DNA from: Caulobacteraceae bacterium | Lineage (GTDB): Bacteria > Pseudomonadota > Alphaproteobacteria > Caulobacterales > Caulobacteraceae | DNA length: 7,368 nucleotides | Assembly (NCBI GenBank): GCA_020852035.1 | Contig: JADZBR010000301.1 | Location: 1-7,368, forward strand | Direction of reading: 5' to 3' | Shown here: positions 1 through 6,071 of the stretch, in pieces | Numbering within the stretch: position 1 is the first letter of the stretch | How the letters are laid out: each line of letters opens with the position of its first letter | The notes under the pieces: model-generated | What the model was told of the DNA's origin: nothing | Database searches by the model: none | Seen by the model: only the letters and a program-made list of their open reading frames with translations | Translations under genes and position numbers: made by a program

Positions 1-507
1 CTGCACAGCCCGATGTTCCTGCAGAAGAACCTGGTCTTCATGTACCCGGAGCGCACCGAGCGGCTCTGCAAGGCGCTGGCGGACCTGATCGTGGCGAAGT
101 TCGGCAAGCCGGACGTGATCATCTCGCCGGCGGTGGGCGCCATCATCCCGGGCTACGAGGTCGCCCGCCAGATGGGCGTGCCGGCCATGTACGTCGAGCG
201 CGAGGCCGGCGAGTTCAGGCTGCGCCGCGCCTTCAAGGTGGAGCCCGGCGCCAAGGTGGCGGTGGTCGAGGACGTGATCTCCACCGGCGGTTCCTTCCTG
301 GAAGCGGTGCAGGCGATCCAGAAGGCCGGCGGCGACGTGGTCTGCGGCGCCTGCATCGTCGACCGCTCGGGCGGCCGGGCGGACGTCGGCGCGCCGCTGA
401 TCGCGCTGGCGACGCTGGATGTGCCGGCCTATCCCGCAGACGCGCTGCCGCCGGAGCTGGCGGCGATCCCGGCCGAGGAGCCGGGCAGCAAGAGGCTGAA
501 GTCATGA
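1..507 (+). CDS. pyrE: orotate phosphoribosyltransferase, 5' end cut by the window
   Basis: This enzyme joins orotate to PRPP to make orotidine 5'-monophosphate, the fifth step of pyrimidine synthesis, in the cytosol. The reading frame is open from base 1, so the true start lies upstream. The first visible residues, LHSPMFLQK, resemble a motif near the N-terminus of alphaproteobacterial PyrE, so probably only about 20-25 residues are missing. The ATG at 13 is internal. The diagnostic feature is the PRPP-binding motif VVEDVISTGGS, within bases 256-294. An upstream segment, SPAVGAIIPGYEVAR, fits the pyrophosphate-binding loop of type I phosphoribosyltransferases. The stop at 505-507 overlaps the pdxJ start in an ATGA, which suggests coupled translation. 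From general knowledge of this gene order, a (p)ppGpp synthetase gene often lies upstream, but that cannot be seen here. Confidence 0.95.
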   Translation: MHSPMFLQKNLVFMYPERTERLCKALADLIVAKFGKPDVIISPAVGAIIPGYEVARQMGVPAMYVEREAGEFRLRRAFKVEPGAKVAVVEDVISTGGSFLEAVQAIQKAGGDVVCGACIVDRSGGRADVGAPLIALATLDVPAYPADALPPELAAIPAEEPGSKRLKS

Positions 508-1262
508 ACCGGCTGCGCCTTGGGGTGAACATCGACCACGTGGCGACCATCCGGAACGCCCGTGGAAGCTCCTATCCAGATCCCGCAAGGGCCGCCGAAC
601 TGGCCCTGGCCGCCGGGGCGGACGGCATCACCGCTCACCTGCGCGAGGATCGCCGGCACATCTCCGACGCCGACATCGAGGTGCTCTCGGCGCTCACGCG
701 CAAGCGCGGCCGGCCGCTCAACTTCGAGATGGCGGTGACCGACGAGATGCAGGCGATCGCCCTGAAGCACCGTCCCCACGCCTGCTGCCTGGTGCCCGAG
801 CGGCGCGAGGAGCGCACCACCGAGGGCGGCCTGGACGTCGCCGGCGGCCACAACCGCATCGCGCCGGTCGTGACGAGCCTCAGGGACGCCGGCTGCCGGG
901 TCTCGCTGTTCATCGAGGCCGACCCCGCCCAGGTGGCCGCCGCCGCCAAGGTCGGCGCGCAGGTGATCGAACTGCACACCGGGGCCTATTGCGACGCCGT
1001 GCGTGAAGGCTCGCCCGACGCCGAACGTCTGCTGCGCCAGCTGCGTCAGGCCGCCGGCGACGCGGTTGCGCAGGGGCTGGAGGTCCACGCCGGCCACGGC
1101 ATCGACTACGAGACCGTGCGCCCCATCGCCGTCATCCCCGAACTCGCCGAGCTCAACATCGGCCACTTCCTGATCGGCGAGGCGATCTTCACGGGCCTCG
1201 TCCCGGCCATCCAGCGGATGCGGGCCCTTATGGACGAGGCGCGGGCGGAGCGGGCCGCTTGA
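504..1262 (+). CDS. pdxJ: pyridoxine 5'-phosphate synthase
   Basis: PdxJ condenses 1-deoxy-D-xylulose 5-phosphate with 3-amino-2-oxopropyl phosphate (the PdxA product) to give pyridoxine 5'-phosphate, the ring-closing step of the DXP-dependent vitamin B6 pathway. The 252-residue product matches the family's usual length and TIM-barrel pattern throughout. It begins with LGVNIDHVATIRNARG, followed by HLREDRRH with His45 and Arg47, in the same numbering as E. coli. Glu75 in NFEMAVT corresponds to E. coli Glu72. The phosphate-loop strand TTEGGLDVAG (105-114) follows, then His198 in AGHG (E. coli His193) and ELNIGH near the C-terminus. No key residue is missing. The ATG at 504 has a good ribosome binding site, AAGAGG at 490-495 with 8 nt spacing, inside the end of pyrE. 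The stop overlaps the acpS start (TTGA). Confidence 0.97.
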   Translation: MNRLRLGVNIDHVATIRNARGSSYPDPARAAELALAAGADGITAHLREDRRHISDADIEVLSALTRKRGRPLNFEMAVTDEMQAIALKHRPHACCLVPERREERTTEGGLDVAGGHNRIAPVVTSLRDAGCRVSLFIEADPAQVAAAAKVGAQVIELHTGAYCDAVREGSPDAERLLRQLRQAAGDAVAQGLEVHAGHGIDYETVRPIAVIPELAELNIGHFLIGEAIFTGLVPAIQRMRALMDEARAERAA

Positions 1263-1672
1263 TCATCGGCATCGGCAACGACCTGTCCGACATCCGCCGC
1301 ATCGAGAAATCCCTCGAACGTTTCGGAGAGCGCTTCACCCGGCGCATCTTCACCGAGACCGAACGGGCCCGCTCCGAGCGCAAGCCCGACCGCGCCGCCA
1401 GCTACGCCAAGCGGTTCGCCGCCAAGGAAGCCTGCGCCAAGGCGCTGGGCACCGGCGTGCCGCGCCGCGGCGTCCACTGGGCCGACATGGGCGTGGTCAA
1501 CCTGCGGACCGGGGCGCCGACGATGGCGCTGACCGGCGGGGCGCTGGAGCGGCTCCAGGCCATCACGCCGGAGGGCTGCGAGGCCCGTATCCACGTGAGC
1601 CTGACCGACGATCACCCCTATGCGCAGGCGTTCGTAATCATCGAGGCCGTGCCCGCGCCGCCTGCGGCCTAA
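1259..1672 (+). CDS. acpS: holo-[acyl-carrier-protein] synthase
   Basis: AcpS transfers 4'-phosphopantetheine from coenzyme A to a serine of apo-ACP, activating the carrier for fatty-acid synthesis. The 137-residue product has the full family layout. It starts MIIGIGNDLSDIRRIE with the Mg-binding Asp8, then FTRRIFTETE. The core motif RFAAKEACAKALGTG carries Glu57 and Lys61, and the C-terminal strand is HVSLTDDHPYAQAFVII. The start is TTG at 1259, overlapping the pdxJ stop. It is supported by the family's typical MIIGIG beginning and by GGAG at 1247-1250 with 8 nt spacing; no ATG or GTG in this frame would keep the N-terminal motif. A TTG start on the last gene of a coupled trio may keep expression low, which is inference. 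A 90-bp gap follows before lepB. Confidence 0.95.
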   Translation: MIIGIGNDLSDIRRIEKSLERFGERFTRRIFTETERARSERKPDRAASYAKRFAAKEACAKALGTGVPRRGVHWADMGVVNLRTGAPTMALTGGALERLQAITPEGCEARIHVSLTDDHPYAQAFVIIEAVPAPPAA

Positions 1673-1747
1673 CGTCGAGTTCACGGGCTCTGTGCTTGCT
1701 GGTGATGTAACGAGGGACTAGCTAGGCGCGTTCGGCGCGGTCGTCAC

Positions 1748-1753
1748 AGGAAG
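1748..1753 (+). promoter_or_regulatory. ribosome binding site of lepB
   Basis: AGGAAG lies 9 nt before the ATG at 1763 and favours that start over the internal ATG at 1784. The rest of the 90-bp gap (1673-1762) holds no convincing terminator. A TTGCTG at 1696-1701 and TAGCTA at 1719-1724, 17 bp apart, might be a weak promoter, but the match is too poor to call. Whether lepB has its own promoter or is read from acpS is therefore open. Confidence 0.6.
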
Positions 1754-1762
1754 TATCGGCGC

Positions 1763-2551
1763 ATGTCCCAAGAGGCCCAAAGCATGGCGAAGCCTGAGAA
1801 GCCGGGCGCGGTCGGCGAGATGGTCGAGATCGTGAAGACCGTCGTCTACGCCCTCCTGATCGCCCTGGTGCTGCGCGTGCTGCTCTTCCAGCCCTTCACC
1901 ATCCCTTCGGCCTCGATGGAGCCGACCCTGCTGGAAGGCGACTACATCATCGTCTCCAAATGGTCCTACGGCTGGTCGAAGCACTCCATCCCGTTCAGCC
2001 CGCCGCTGTTCCACGGCCGCATCTTCGACCGCACGCCCGACCGGGGCGACATCGTCGTCTTCAAGCTGCCGCGCGACAACAAGACCGACTACATCAAGCG
2101 CCTGATCGGCCTGCCCGGCGACCGGGTGCAGGTGACGAACGGGCACATCATCATCAACGGCGTCCAGGTGAAGGACGCGCCGCTGGCCCCGATCACCTGG
2201 GATGTCGGCGGCGGCTACGAGCGGCCGGTCGACCGCTATCGCGAGACCCTGCCCGGGCCGGGCGGCGCCACCTTCACGGCCCACGACTTCGGCCCCGACG
2301 GCGAGGTCGACAACACCGGCGTCTTCATCGTGCCGCAGGGCCACTATTTCTTCATGGGCGACAACCGCGACAACTCCCTGGACAGCCGCGTGCCCAAGGA
2401 GATCGGCGTCGGCTTCGTTCCCGAGGAGAACCTGGTCGGCAAGGCGCCGATCATCATGCTGTCGTGGAACCGCGAAGCCTCGCTGTTCAAGCCGTGGACC
2501 TGGTTCACCGAGGCGCGGCCCAGCCGCTTCTTCCGCAACCTGAATACGTGA
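1763..2551 (+). CDS. lepB: signal peptidase I
   Basis: LepB is the membrane-anchored serine/lysine-dyad protease that cuts signal peptides from exported proteins on the periplasmic side of the inner membrane. The 262-residue product has one clear N-terminal membrane segment (about residues 25-42). The box IPSASMEPTL follows, with catalytic Ser51 directly before Met52. Lys112 in YIKRLIGLPGD is the general base, and GDNRDNSLDSR (199-209) is the conserved C-terminal box. Only one membrane helix is evident, unlike the two of the E. coli enzyme; single-anchor forms are common elsewhere. The ATG at 1763 has AGGAAG nine bases upstream. The ATG at 1784 would remove seven residues and is a possible alternative. 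The final codons overlap the GTG start of rnc. Two exported proteins encoded downstream (4174-4680 and 5465-5893) would be natural substrates. Confidence 0.96.
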   Translation: MSQEAQSMAKPEKPGAVGEMVEIVKTVVYALLIALVLRVLLFQPFTIPSASMEPTLLEGDYIIVSKWSYGWSKHSIPFSPPLFHGRIFDRTPDRGDIVVFKLPRDNKTDYIKRLIGLPGDRVQVTNGHIIINGVQVKDAPLAPITWDVGGGYERPVDRYRETLPGPGGATFTAHDFGPDGEVDNTGVFIVPQGHYFFMGDNRDNSLDSRVPKEIGVGFVPEENLVGKAPIIMLSWNREASLFKPWTWFTEARPSRFFRNLNT

Positions 2552-3246
2552 AGCCGCGCGCCGAAGCCGCCGCCGAGCTGGAGCGCCGGATCGGCCACAC
2601 CTTCCAGGACCGCGAGCTCTATGAGCGCGCCCTGACCCATGCCTCGACGGCGGGAATGGGCAAGCCCGTGCGGCACAACCAGCGCCTGGAGTTCCTCGGC
2701 GACCGGGTCTTGAACCTGCTCGCCGCCGAGCGGGTGATGGCGATGGACGCGGTGGCCAGGGAAGGGGAGATGTCCCGCCGGGTCGCCGCTCTGGTCAACG
2801 GCCGCACCTGCGCGCGGGTGGCGCGCGAAATCGGCCTGGGCCCGGCGCTCAAGCTGGGCGAAGGCGGAACCAAGATCGGCCTGCGCGACAGCGACAACGT
2901 GCTGGGCGACGCCTGCGAGGCGCTGATGGCGGCGATCTACATCGACGCGGGCCTGCCGAGGGCGCGGGCGTTCTTCAACCAGTTCTGGTCCGGCGAGATC
3001 GAACACCTCGGCGGCGCGGGGCCCAAGGACCCCAAGACCGCCTTGCAGGAATGGGCGCAGGCGCGGAGCCTGCCGCTGCCGGCCTACCGCATCGTCTCCC
3101 GCACGGGGCCGGATCATGCGCCGACGTTCGCTGTCGGCGTCAGCCTCGACGGCTTCCCCGAGGAGGTCGCCGAAGGTCCCTCCCGCCAGGACGCCGAGAA
3201 GGCCGCCGCCCTCGCCATGCTGCTCAACCGCGAAGGCCCGCCATGA
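2548..3246 (+). CDS. rnc: ribonuclease III
   Basis: RNase III cuts double-stranded RNA, including the rRNA precursor and structured mRNAs, as a Mg-dependent cytosolic homodimer. From the GTG at 2548 the product is 232 residues. The catalytic domain (about 1-150) contains the signature NQRLEFLGDRVLNLL with Glu48 and Asp52, then REGEMSRR with Glu72, and GDACEALMAAIY with Asp121 and Glu124. A double-stranded-RNA-binding domain spans about 161-229, starting DPKTALQEW. The start is chosen because the frame is open far upstream through lepB but family similarity begins here, and because GTGA overlaps the lepB stop. No good Shine-Dalgarno sequence precedes it, so translation probably depends on ribosomes finishing lepB. 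Gln45 occupies the place of Glu38 of the E. coli enzyme; the four core acidic residues are intact. Confidence 0.95.
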   Translation: MKPRAEAAAELERRIGHTFQDRELYERALTHASTAGMGKPVRHNQRLEFLGDRVLNLLAAERVMAMDAVAREGEMSRRVAALVNGRTCARVAREIGLGPALKLGEGGTKIGLRDSDNVLGDACEALMAAIYIDAGLPRARAFFNQFWSGEIEHLGGAGPKDPKTALQEWAQARSLPLPAYRIVSRTGPDHAPTFAVGVSLDGFPEEVAEGPSRQDAEKAAALAMLLNREGPP

Positions 3247-4181
3247 GCCAGACCCGCGCCGGCTTCGCCGCCATCATCGGCGCGCCCAACGCCGGCAAAT
3301 CGACCCTGACCAACCGCCTGGTGGGCGCCAAGGTCTCCATCGTCACCCAGAAGGTGCAGACGACCCGCTTCCCCGTGCGCGGCGTGGCGCTCGAGGGGGC
3401 CTCGCAGATCGTGCTGGTCGACACGCCCGGCATTTTCCAGCCTCGCCGCCGGCTGGACCGCGCGATGGTCCGGTCGGCGTGGGGAGGCGCCGAAGACGCC
3501 GACGCCGTGGTACACTTGGTGGACGCCGTCGCCGAGATCGCCGCCTCGAAGCCCGGCGCCAAGGCCGCCGACCGCCGCTCGGCCGCCGATGTGGAATCTA
3601 TCGTCGAGGGCCTGAACAAGGCCGGGCGCCAGGCCATCCTGGGCCTCAACAAGATCGACGGCATGCGCCGCGACGACCTGCTGGGCCTGACCCAGCGGCT
3701 GTTCGACACCGGCGTCTATTCAGAGGTCTTCATGATCTCGGCCGCCACCGGCGCGGGCGTCGACGACCTGAAACGCCGCCTCGCCGGGCTGATGCCGGAA
3801 GGGGAATGGCTCTATCCGGAGGACCAGACCGCCGACCTGCCGGTGCGCCTGCTGGCCGCCGAGGTGACGCGCGAGAAGCTCTTCCTGCGCGTCCACGAGG
3901 AGCTGCCCTACGCCGCTGCCGTCGAGACCACGGCCTTCGAGGAGCGCAAGGACGGCGGCGTGCGCATCGAGCAGACCATCTATGTGGAGCGCGAGAGCCA
4001 GCGGCCGATCGTACTTGGCAAGGCCGGCCAGACCCTGAAGTGGATCGGCCAGAAGTCACGCGAGGAGCTCGCCGGGCTGCTGGACCGGCCGGTGCATCTC
4101 TTCCTGACGGTCAAGGTCGACGAACGCTGGCAGGACCGGCGGCAGTTCTATGGGGACGTGGGGCTCGAATTCGATGCGTGA
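3243..4181 (+). CDS. era: GTPase Era, 30S subunit assembly factor
   Basis: Era binds the 3' end of 16S rRNA and helps mature the 30S ribosomal subunit. The 312-residue product has the G domain followed by a C-terminal KH domain. G1 is GAPNAGKST (13-21), the G2 threonine lies in QTTR (39-42), G3 is DTPG (60-63), G4 is NKID (136-139) and G5 is SAA (166-168). The KH loop is GKAG at 259-262, within VLGKAGQTLKWIG. Compared with E. coli Era there are roughly 15 extra residues between G3 and G4, around residues 97-112, rich in Ala, Lys and Arg. The ATG at 3243 overlaps the rnc stop (ATGA) and is preceded by GAAGG at 3232-3236. The frame is open further upstream, but that part does not resemble Era. 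Pairing with rnc is a widespread arrangement, since both act on rRNA. Confidence 0.97.
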   Translation: MSQTRAGFAAIIGAPNAGKSTLTNRLVGAKVSIVTQKVQTTRFPVRGVALEGASQIVLVDTPGIFQPRRRLDRAMVRSAWGGAEDADAVVHLVDAVAEIAASKPGAKAADRRSAADVESIVEGLNKAGRQAILGLNKIDGMRRDDLLGLTQRLFDTGVYSEVFMISAATGAGVDDLKRRLAGLMPEGEWLYPEDQTADLPVRLLAAEVTREKLFLRVHEELPYAAAVETTAFEERKDGGVRIEQTIYVERESQRPIVLGKAGQTLKWIGQKSREELAGLLDRPVHLFLTVKVDERWQDRRQFYGDVGLEFDA

Positions 4182-4680
4182 CCTGACCGCCTTCGCCGCC
4201 GCCTTGGCGCTGTTCGCCGCGCCGGCTTCAGCCACCGAGATCGCCCCGCAATCGCCGGAGCAACAGGTCGCCGCGATGCTAGACGCCTTCCACGCCGCCG
4301 CAGCGCGGGCGGATGGCGAGACCTATTTTGACCTCTTCACCCCGGACGGCGTCTTCATCGGCACCGATGTGACCGAGCGCTGGACGGTTCCCGAGTTCAA
4401 AGCCTACGCCGCCCCGCGCTTCGCCGAAGGCAAGGGCTGGACCTACAAGGCCCGGAATCGGCACGTGACTATCGCGCCCGGCGCGTGCCGTTGCATCGCC
4501 TGGTTCGACGAGGTGCTGGACAGCCAGAGCTACGGCACGGCGCGCGGCTCCGGCGCGCTGGTGAAGGGCGAGGGCGGCTGGAAGGTCTCGCACTACGTGC
4601 TGAGCTTCCCGATCCCCAACGACCTGGCGGACGGCTTCACCGCCCAGATCAAGGCCCACGAGGCGAAGGCCAAGCCCTGA
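4174..4680 (+). CDS. exported NTF2/SnoaL-like protein of unknown function
   Basis: The 168-residue product begins with a classical signal peptide: a short MRD start, a hydrophobic Ala/Leu stretch to about residue 17, and a likely cut after Ala18-Ser19-Ala20. The mature part looks like a SnoaL-like, NTF2-fold domain. An amphipathic first helix (EQQVAAMLDAFHAAAARAD) is followed by YFDLFTPDGVFIGTDVTERW, then strands ending in GEGGWKVSHYVLSFPIPND. This fold is used both by small enzymes and by binding proteins, and the sequence alone does not show a substrate. Cys105 and Cys107 form a Cys-Arg-Cys; they might pair or bind something in the periplasm, but that is a guess. The ATG at 4174 overlaps the end of era by 8 nt and places the signal peptide at the very N-terminus. 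An ATG at 4150 would add eight residues before it and is less likely. Confidence 0.8.
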   Translation: MRDLTAFAAALALFAAPASATEIAPQSPEQQVAAMLDAFHAAAARADGETYFDLFTPDGVFIGTDVTERWTVPEFKAYAAPRFAEGKGWTYKARNRHVTIAPGACRCIAWFDEVLDSQSYGTARGSGALVKGEGGWKVSHYVLSFPIPNDLADGFTAQIKAHEAKAKP

Positions 4681-4682
4681 GG
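4679..4682 (+). promoter_or_regulatory. ribosome binding site of recO
   Basis: GAGG overlaps the stop codon of the preceding NTF2-like gene and stands 5 nt before the recO ATG at 4688. The placement supports that start and means ribosomes ending one gene sit at the start of the next. Confidence 0.5.
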
Positions 4683-4687
4683 CGCCG

Positions 4688-5419
4688 ATGGAATGGGAAG
4701 ACGACGCCTTCGTGCTGACGGCGCGCGCGCATGGCGAGACCGGCGCGATCGTCGAGCTTCTCACCGAGCGCCACGGCAAGTGGGCGGCGCACGTCGCCGG
4801 CGGCGCTTCCCGGCGGATGCGGCCGTTCCTGCAGGCGGGGGCCAAGGTGGGCGCCAAGTATCGCGCCCGCGTGGCCGACCAGCTCGGCTCGGCGGCGCTG
4901 GAACCGGTGGGGGAGGGGCCGTCGGCGCTGTTCGACGATCCGCTCGCCCTGGCCGGGCTGTCAGCCGCCGCCGCGGTCGCCGCCGGCGCCCTGGTGGAGC
5001 GCGAGCCGCACCCCGGCGCCTTCCACGCCTTCGAGGCCCTGGTCGGCGCCCTGGTCCATCCGGAGATCTGGCCGGCGGTGTTCGTGCGCTTCGAGGCGGG
5101 CCTCCTGCAGGATCTCGGCTTCGGACTCGACCTCTCCAAATGCGCCGCCACCGGCGTGGTGGACGATCTGGTCTACGTCAGCCCGCGCACCGGCCGGGCG
5201 GTCTCGCGCGAAGCCGGCGAGCCCTACAAGGACCGGCTCCTGCCTCTGCCCGGGTTCCTGCTGTCCTCACAGGCGGGCCTGGCGGCGGGCGACGTGCGCG
5301 CCGGGCTCGACCTCACCGCCCATTTCCTGGAAGCCTTCGTCTTCGCCCCGCTCAACCGGCCGCTGCCGCCGGCGCGGCTCTGGCTGGTGGACCGGCTGGC
5401 CGACGCCGGGCGCCTTTGA
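4688..5419 (+). CDS. recO: DNA repair protein RecO
   Basis: RecO works with RecR to load RecA onto single-stranded DNA coated by SSB, and anneals complementary strands, in recombination repair of gaps. The 243-residue product has the family's N-terminal OB-fold (about 1-80), starting EDDAFVLTARAHGETGAIVELLTERHGKWAAHVAGG in outline, with the typical GETGAIV and HGKWAAHV blocks. A helical C-terminal region follows, with RFEAGLLQDLGFGLDL and then LSKCAATG around Cys152. The single cysteine there means the multi-cysteine zinc site of some RecO proteins is absent, as in many proteobacteria. Its place after era matches alphaproteobacterial and enterobacterial gene order, here with one extra gene inserted between them. 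Seven bases separate it from that upstream gene, so it is almost certainly co-transcribed. Confidence 0.93.
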   Translation: MEWEDDAFVLTARAHGETGAIVELLTERHGKWAAHVAGGASRRMRPFLQAGAKVGAKYRARVADQLGSAALEPVGEGPSALFDDPLALAGLSAAAAVAAGALVEREPHPGAFHAFEALVGALVHPEIWPAVFVRFEAGLLQDLGFGLDLSKCAATGVVDDLVYVSPRTGRAVSREAGEPYKDRLLPLPGFLLSSQAGLAAGDVRAGLDLTAHFLEAFVFAPLNRPLPPARLWLVDRLADAGRL

Positions 5420-5464
5420 GCATCTGATAAGCCGGCGGCAAGGAATCGGCGTGAAGCTCGGCTC

Positions 5465-5893
5465 ATGCGCCGTCTCGTCCTCGCCCTGGCCCTCGCGGCC
5501 GCGACCGCCCCGGCCCAGGCTTCGTCGCCGCCGAAACAAGAGAAGGCGCAGGCCGGTCAGTACGTCGATCTTTCGCCAGTGGGCCTGCCGATCGTCGGCG
5601 ACGGGCGGCTGGTGAACTACGCCTTCGTCTATGTGCGCCTGAATCTCGCTCCCTCGGCCGACGCGGCCAAGCTGCGGGCCAAGGAGCCGTTCTTTCGCGA
5701 CGCCCTGGTGCGGCTGGGTCATCGCACGCCGCTGAACCCGCCGGACGACTACTCGCGAATCGACGAGGCCCGCCTGAAATCCGCTCTGCTGCGCGAGGCC
5801 GCGGCGATCGCCGGGCCGGGCGTGATCACCTCCGTCGTCGTCACCTCCCAGGCCCCCCAGCACCAGGTGGCGAGCCCCCGCCGCAAGGGCTGA
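5465..5893 (+). CDS. small exported protein with a possible FliL-like domain
   Basis: I do not recognise a named gene. The 142-residue product has a signal peptide: MRR, a hydrophobic Leu/Ala core (4-15) and a likely cut after Ala17-Gln18-Ala19. The mature part begins with a flexible SSPPKQEKAQ stretch. Next come YVDLSPVGLPIVGDGRLVNY (33-52), a hydrophobic strand YAFVYVRLNL, a helix AAKLRAKEPFFRDALVRL, a turn with IDEARLKSALLREAAAI, and a last strand VITSVVVTSQAPQ. This order resembles the periplasmic domain of FliL-family flagellar proteins, but with a cleavable signal instead of a membrane anchor and no flagellar genes nearby; this is inference. The ATG at 5465 is the only start that keeps the signal peptide, and no start codon lies in frame just upstream. 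Its ribosome binding site is weak. It follows recO by 45 nt, so it may be the last gene of that unit. Confidence 0.75.
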   Translation: MRRLVLALALAAATAPAQASSPPKQEKAQAGQYVDLSPVGLPIVGDGRLVNYAFVYVRLNLAPSADAAKLRAKEPFFRDALVRLGHRTPLNPPDDYSRIDEARLKSALLREAAAIAGPGVITSVVVTSQAPQHQVASPRRKG

Positions 5894-5908
5894 TTTCGCC
5901 CCTTTAGT

Positions 5909-5936
5909 GAAGGCGTTGCGCCCGCTCGCCTTCTTT
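5909..5936 (+). terminator. probable intrinsic terminator of the upstream gene cluster
   Basis: GAAGGCG (5909-5915) and CGCCTTC (5927-5933) form a perfect 7-bp stem with an 11-nt loop, and the 3' arm runs into TTCTTT. It sits 15 nt after the stop of the last small gene. A weaker 5-bp stem, AAGGG (5885-5889) with CCCTT (5900-5904), lies just before it across the stop codon. The T-tract is short, so strength is uncertain, but the position between two transcription units fits. Confidence 0.45.
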
Positions 5937-5962
5937 GGCAGGTTCCGGCGTCTTTTGGGCGG

Positions 5963-5990
5963 TTGCTACGCGGGTGACACGCCTAACCAT
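5963..5990 (+). promoter_or_regulatory. possible promoter for hppA
   Basis: TTGCTA at 5963-5968 and TAACCAT at 5984-5990 could be -35 and -10 elements with 15 bp between the hexamers. The match to housekeeping sigma-factor sites of Caulobacter-type bacteria is only partial. A promoter is expected somewhere in this 178-bp gap because hppA follows a likely terminator and is not coupled to the gene before it. If correct, transcription would start close to 5996, at the first arm of the leader hairpin. Confidence 0.25.
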
Positions 5991-5992
5991 AA

Positions 5993-6042
5993 GAGGGGCG
6001 GAAAACGTGCTCGCCGCATCGGCGCCTTTGCGAACGCCCCTC
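5993..6042 (+). repeat. inverted repeat in the hppA leader with a nested hairpin
   Basis: GAGGGGCG (5993-6000) and CGCCCCTC (6035-6042) are perfect 8-bp complementary arms. Between them CGCCG (6012-6016) and CGGCG (6020-6024) form a second stem with a 3-nt CAT loop. As RNA this would be a closed stem with an inner hairpin; as DNA it could be a protein-binding site. The 3' arm can instead pair with the hppA ribosome binding site, described separately. Confidence 0.5.
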
Positions 6043-6063
6043 CGCGCAGAACGTGAAGGGGCG
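6035..6063 (+). promoter_or_regulatory. hppA ribosome binding site within an alternative hairpin
   Basis: AAGGGG at 6056-6061 stands 10 nt before the hppA ATG at 6072 and is the best Shine-Dalgarno candidate. It lies inside AGGGGCG (6057-6063), which is exactly complementary to CGCCCCT at 6035-6041. That pairing would hide the ribosome binding site in a 7-bp stem with a 15-nt loop, and it excludes the pairing of the same bases with 5994-6000. The complementarity is seen directly; a regulatory role is inferred. Confidence 0.4.
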
Positions 6064-6071
6064 CTATTTCG

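Noticed and set aside
429..1166. Open frame on the - strand opposite pdxJ, about 245 codons
   Set aside because: Shadow of pdxJ; no recognisable motifs and no ribosome binding site. The same holds for the - strand frames at 1718-2344, 2344-3117 and 4279-5151.
1718..1725. CTAGCTAG palindrome in the acpS-lepB gap
   Set aside because: CTAG is rare in many bacteria, but an 8-bp palindrome alone, with no flanking symmetry or second copy, does not support an operator.
1960..2547. Upstream open extension of the rnc frame through lepB, suggesting a longer protein
   Set aside because: The extension is Arg/His/Pro-rich out-of-frame lepB sequence. RNase III similarity begins at the GTG at 2548.
5443..5447. 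GAATC, a GANTC site for CcrM-type methylation, in the recO-downstream gap
   Set aside because: Several GANTC sites also occur inside genes here, and this one is not in a recognisable promoter, so a cell-cycle regulatory role cannot be argued.
5894..6071. Search for a small RNA, tRNA or short gene in the largest gap
   Set aside because: No tRNA-like fold and no short frame with both a ribosome binding site and plausible composition. Only the terminator, possible promoter and leader pairing are supported.
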